Shown here piece by piece: positions 24,005 to 25,737 of a stretch of 25,737 bases of DNA. Under the pieces are notes generated by a model that did not search any database, was not told the origin of the DNA, and saw only the letters and a list, made by a program, of their open reading frames with translations. How positions within the stretch are numbered: the stretch's first letter is position 1; the number at the start of each line of letters is the position of its first letter. The translations under genes and the position numbers were made by a program. This DNA is from Tannerellaceae bacterium (GTDB lineage Bacteria > Bacteroidota > Bacteroidia > Bacteroidales > Tannerellaceae), in contig JAITAD010000021.1 of the NCBI GenBank assembly GCA_031284275.1, positions 1-25,737 on the forward strand. Reading direction: 5' to 3'.

Positions 24005-25737
24005 ATGGAGAAGAAAAAGGGTTTATCAAGAAAGGTATGGCTTTTTGCCGTAACCTTGGCCTTGACGATCGGCGGCTTGCCGGTTGAGGCGCAACAAGCG
24101 TTGCAAATTGAGGGACGCATCATAGACGAACGGACTAAAGAAGCCGTAACAGGTGCAAACGTCTTCGTCTCTACAGAGAAATCGGGCGATATATCCGATC
24201 CGGACGGAAGCTTTCAAGTGTCGGTACACAAACTTCCGGCTACGCTGACAGTGAGCTACGTAGGATACCGTTCGCAGGAAGTGCTCGTTCACAACAACAG
24301 GGAACCGGTGACGATATTCCTCCACGAAGACTTGGGGCTGTTGAACGAAGTGGTTGTCGTCGGTTATGGTACGCAGAAGCGTAAAGAATTGACGGGCGCC
24401 ATCACCTCCGTGTCGAAAGAATCTTTGCAGCAGCTCTCTACGTCTTTCGATAACCTGCTCGGTGGCGCTGTTTCCGGCCTCAACGTCACCCAAAGTTCCG
24501 GACAACCCGGAGCGGCTTACAACATACGTATCCGTGGCGGAAACTCCGTAACGGGCGGGAACGAGCCGCTCTACGTCGTCGATGGGGTGATTATCTACGA
24601 AGATGCCTCCTCTTCGTCCACCTCGGCAGGCGTCAGCAGGATTGCCGACCGCCTCAACCCGCTGGCGTCCATCAATCCGGGTGACATAGAATCCATCGAA
24701 GTCCTCAAAGACGTCTCCGCAACGGCCATCTACGGTTCGCGCGGTTCCAACGGTGTGGTCATCATCACTACCAAAAGCGGAAAAAAGGGTAAGACGAACA
24801 TCGAATACCAATACTCTGCCGGTTGGCAACAGGTAGCCAAAAAGCTGTCGCTCCTCAACGCTGCCGAATGGGCAAAGGTCAATCAGGAGATTTACCCCGT
24901 CACGGAGTTCGACAAAGGTCCGTTCTACGATTGGACGGAAACACAACTTAACGCCCTCGGCGCAGGTACCGACTGGCAAAGCGCTGCCTTACGTACTGCC
25001 CCGACACAATCTCACCAACTGACCATCAGCAAGGGTGATGACAAGACCCGCTTTCTGCTTTCCGGTAACTTTACCGACCAGAACGGTATCATTCTGAACA
25101 CGGACTTCCAACGTTATACCGGACGATTCAACATCGAAAGTGAGTTGTTCCCTCATTTCTTCACCGGACTGACCGCTAACGCCGGAAAACTGATACAGAA
25201 CGGTTTGGCCGACTATGCCGGCATTGAAACAGGTGGGGCTTCCAATTCTCTGGCTTACGTTATCATTATCCCTCAGACAGTACCCATTTACAACGCCGAT
25301 GGCAGTTTCAATTACAACAACGTCCACGAAAAGGGAGACCTCCGCTATGGCGATCGCACCGTCAATGCCATATCCGATCTGGTCAATACCGTATCCACCA
25401 ACATCACCAATACCCTCATCGGTAATGCTTTTTTCAAATACGACATCCTTCCTTCGCTGACCGCCAAAGTGAGCGCCGGTACCAATCTGGCCAACTCTAC
25501 ACAAAACTTTTTCGGTCCCTCCTCCTCAGCAGCAGGTTTCCTGGCCAAAGGTTACGGCTCAATAGGAAACAAGCGTACCGATGCATGGCAGTACGAATAC
25601 ACGCTGAACTTCGCCAAGCAACTTCATCCCGATCACTACATCGACGCTCTGGCCGGTTACAGTACACAGACCACCGCTGTGGAATATACCACGGTATCCA
25701 CTACGCAGTTTTCCAACGAATCCCTCGGTTACCACAA
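24005..25737 (+). CDS. SusC/RagA-family TonB-dependent outer membrane receptor (5' part, runs off the window)
   Basis: 577 codons are present, open to the right edge. The signal peptide is MEKKKGLSRK followed by a hydrophobic stretch ending VEAQQ (about 1-31). Residues 35-110 form the carboxypeptidase-D regulatory-like domain typical of SusC proteins (GRIIDERTKEAVTGANVFV, DPDGSFQV, VSYVGYRSQEV). The TonB box and plug entry follow (NEVVVVGYGTQKRKELTGAI, 114-133), then plug motifs (LLGGAVSGLNVTQSSGQPG, IRIRGGNSV, PLYVVDGV, SIEVLKDVSATAIYGSRGSNGVVIITTKSG, quoted in parts), and the start of the barrel. Such receptors import glycans or peptides with a SusD lipoprotein, which would be expected downstream outside the window. 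Substrate cannot be told. It has its own promoter after a strong terminator, so it begins a new unit. Base composition is more purine-balanced than in the preceding genes. Confidence 0.95.
   Translation, partial: MEKKKGLSRKVWLFAVTLALTIGGLPVEAQQALQIEGRIIDERTKEAVTGANVFVSTEKSGDISDPDGSFQVSVHKLPATLTVSYVGYRSQEVLVHNNREPVTIFLHEDLGLLNEVVVVGYGTQKRKELTGAITSVSKESLQQLSTSFDNLLGGAVSGLNVTQSSGQPGAAYNIRIRGGNSVTGGNEPLYVVDGVIIYEDASSSSTSAGVSRIADRLNPLASINPGDIESIEVLKDVSATAIYGSRGSNGVVIITTKSGKKGKTNIEYQYSAGWQQVAKKLSLLNAAEWAKVNQEIYPVTEFDKGPFYDWTETQLNALGAGTDWQSAALRTAPTQSHQLTISKGDDKTRFLLSGNFTDQNGIILNTDFQRYTGRFNIESELFPHFFTGLTANAGKLIQNGLADYAGIETGGASNSLAYVIIIPQTVPIYNADGSFNYNNVHEKGDLRYGDRTVNAISDLVNTVSTNITNTLIGNAFFKYDILPSLTAKVSAGTNLANSTQNFFGPSSSAAGFLAKGYGSIGNKRTDAWQYEYTLNFAKQLHPDHYIDALAGYSTQTTAVEYTTVSTTQFSNESLGYH

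Overview
The window is a piece of a Bacteroidales chromosome. The evidence is the set of Bacteroidetes-type promoters (TAnnTTTG -7 boxes shortly before start codons, with little Shine-Dalgarno signal), families largely confined to this order (DUF3256, DUF4491, DUF6242), a Bacteroides-type serine palmitoyltransferase, a DAHP synthase/chorismate mutase fusion and a SusC/RagA receptor. Four large secreted proteins end in what looks like a type IX secretion (T9SS) C-terminal sorting domain, so the host probably has a T9SS, as Porphyromonas- and Tannerella-like lineages do. The species cannot be named from this.

Layout. 1-1954 (+): the Mg2+ transporter MgtE and a small flavin-binding split-barrel protein, each with its own promoter. 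1965-12088 (+): one promoter followed by five closely spaced or overlapping genes. These are three paralogous surface proteins (signal peptide, BspA-like leucine-rich repeats, beta-helix module, bacterial Ig-like domains, T9SS tail), then a DUF3256 secreted protein and an RNase H. 12107-13533 (-): DUF4491 membrane protein, then the DAHP synthase/chorismate mutase. 13601-17720 (-): a tight cluster spt-ffh-folD-mrp joining sphingolipid synthesis, the signal recognition particle GTPase, folate one-carbon metabolism and a Mrp-type ATPase. 17721-17870: divergent promoter region. 17871-23826 (+): a DUF6242 lipoprotein and a 1490-residue T9SS cargo protein built of about eleven repeats of roughly 96 residues. 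A strong terminator follows, then the 5' part of a SusC/RagA-family TonB-dependent receptor that runs off the right edge (a SusD partner would be expected beyond it).

The core genes are ordinary housekeeping. The accessory interest lies in the cell-surface proteins, which make up over half of the window: three mosaic LRR/beta-helix/Ig proteins, a giant repeat protein, a probable surface lipoprotein and a SusC. I infer roles in adhesion or surface-layer architecture; no catalytic motif was recognised in any of the four T9SS cargo proteins.

No tRNA, rRNA, CRISPR array, insertion sequence or integrase was seen. No gene-free stretch exceeds 300 bases; the largest gaps (about 130-180 bases, at 1407-1534, 17721-17870 and 23827-24004) hold the promoters and the terminator listed.
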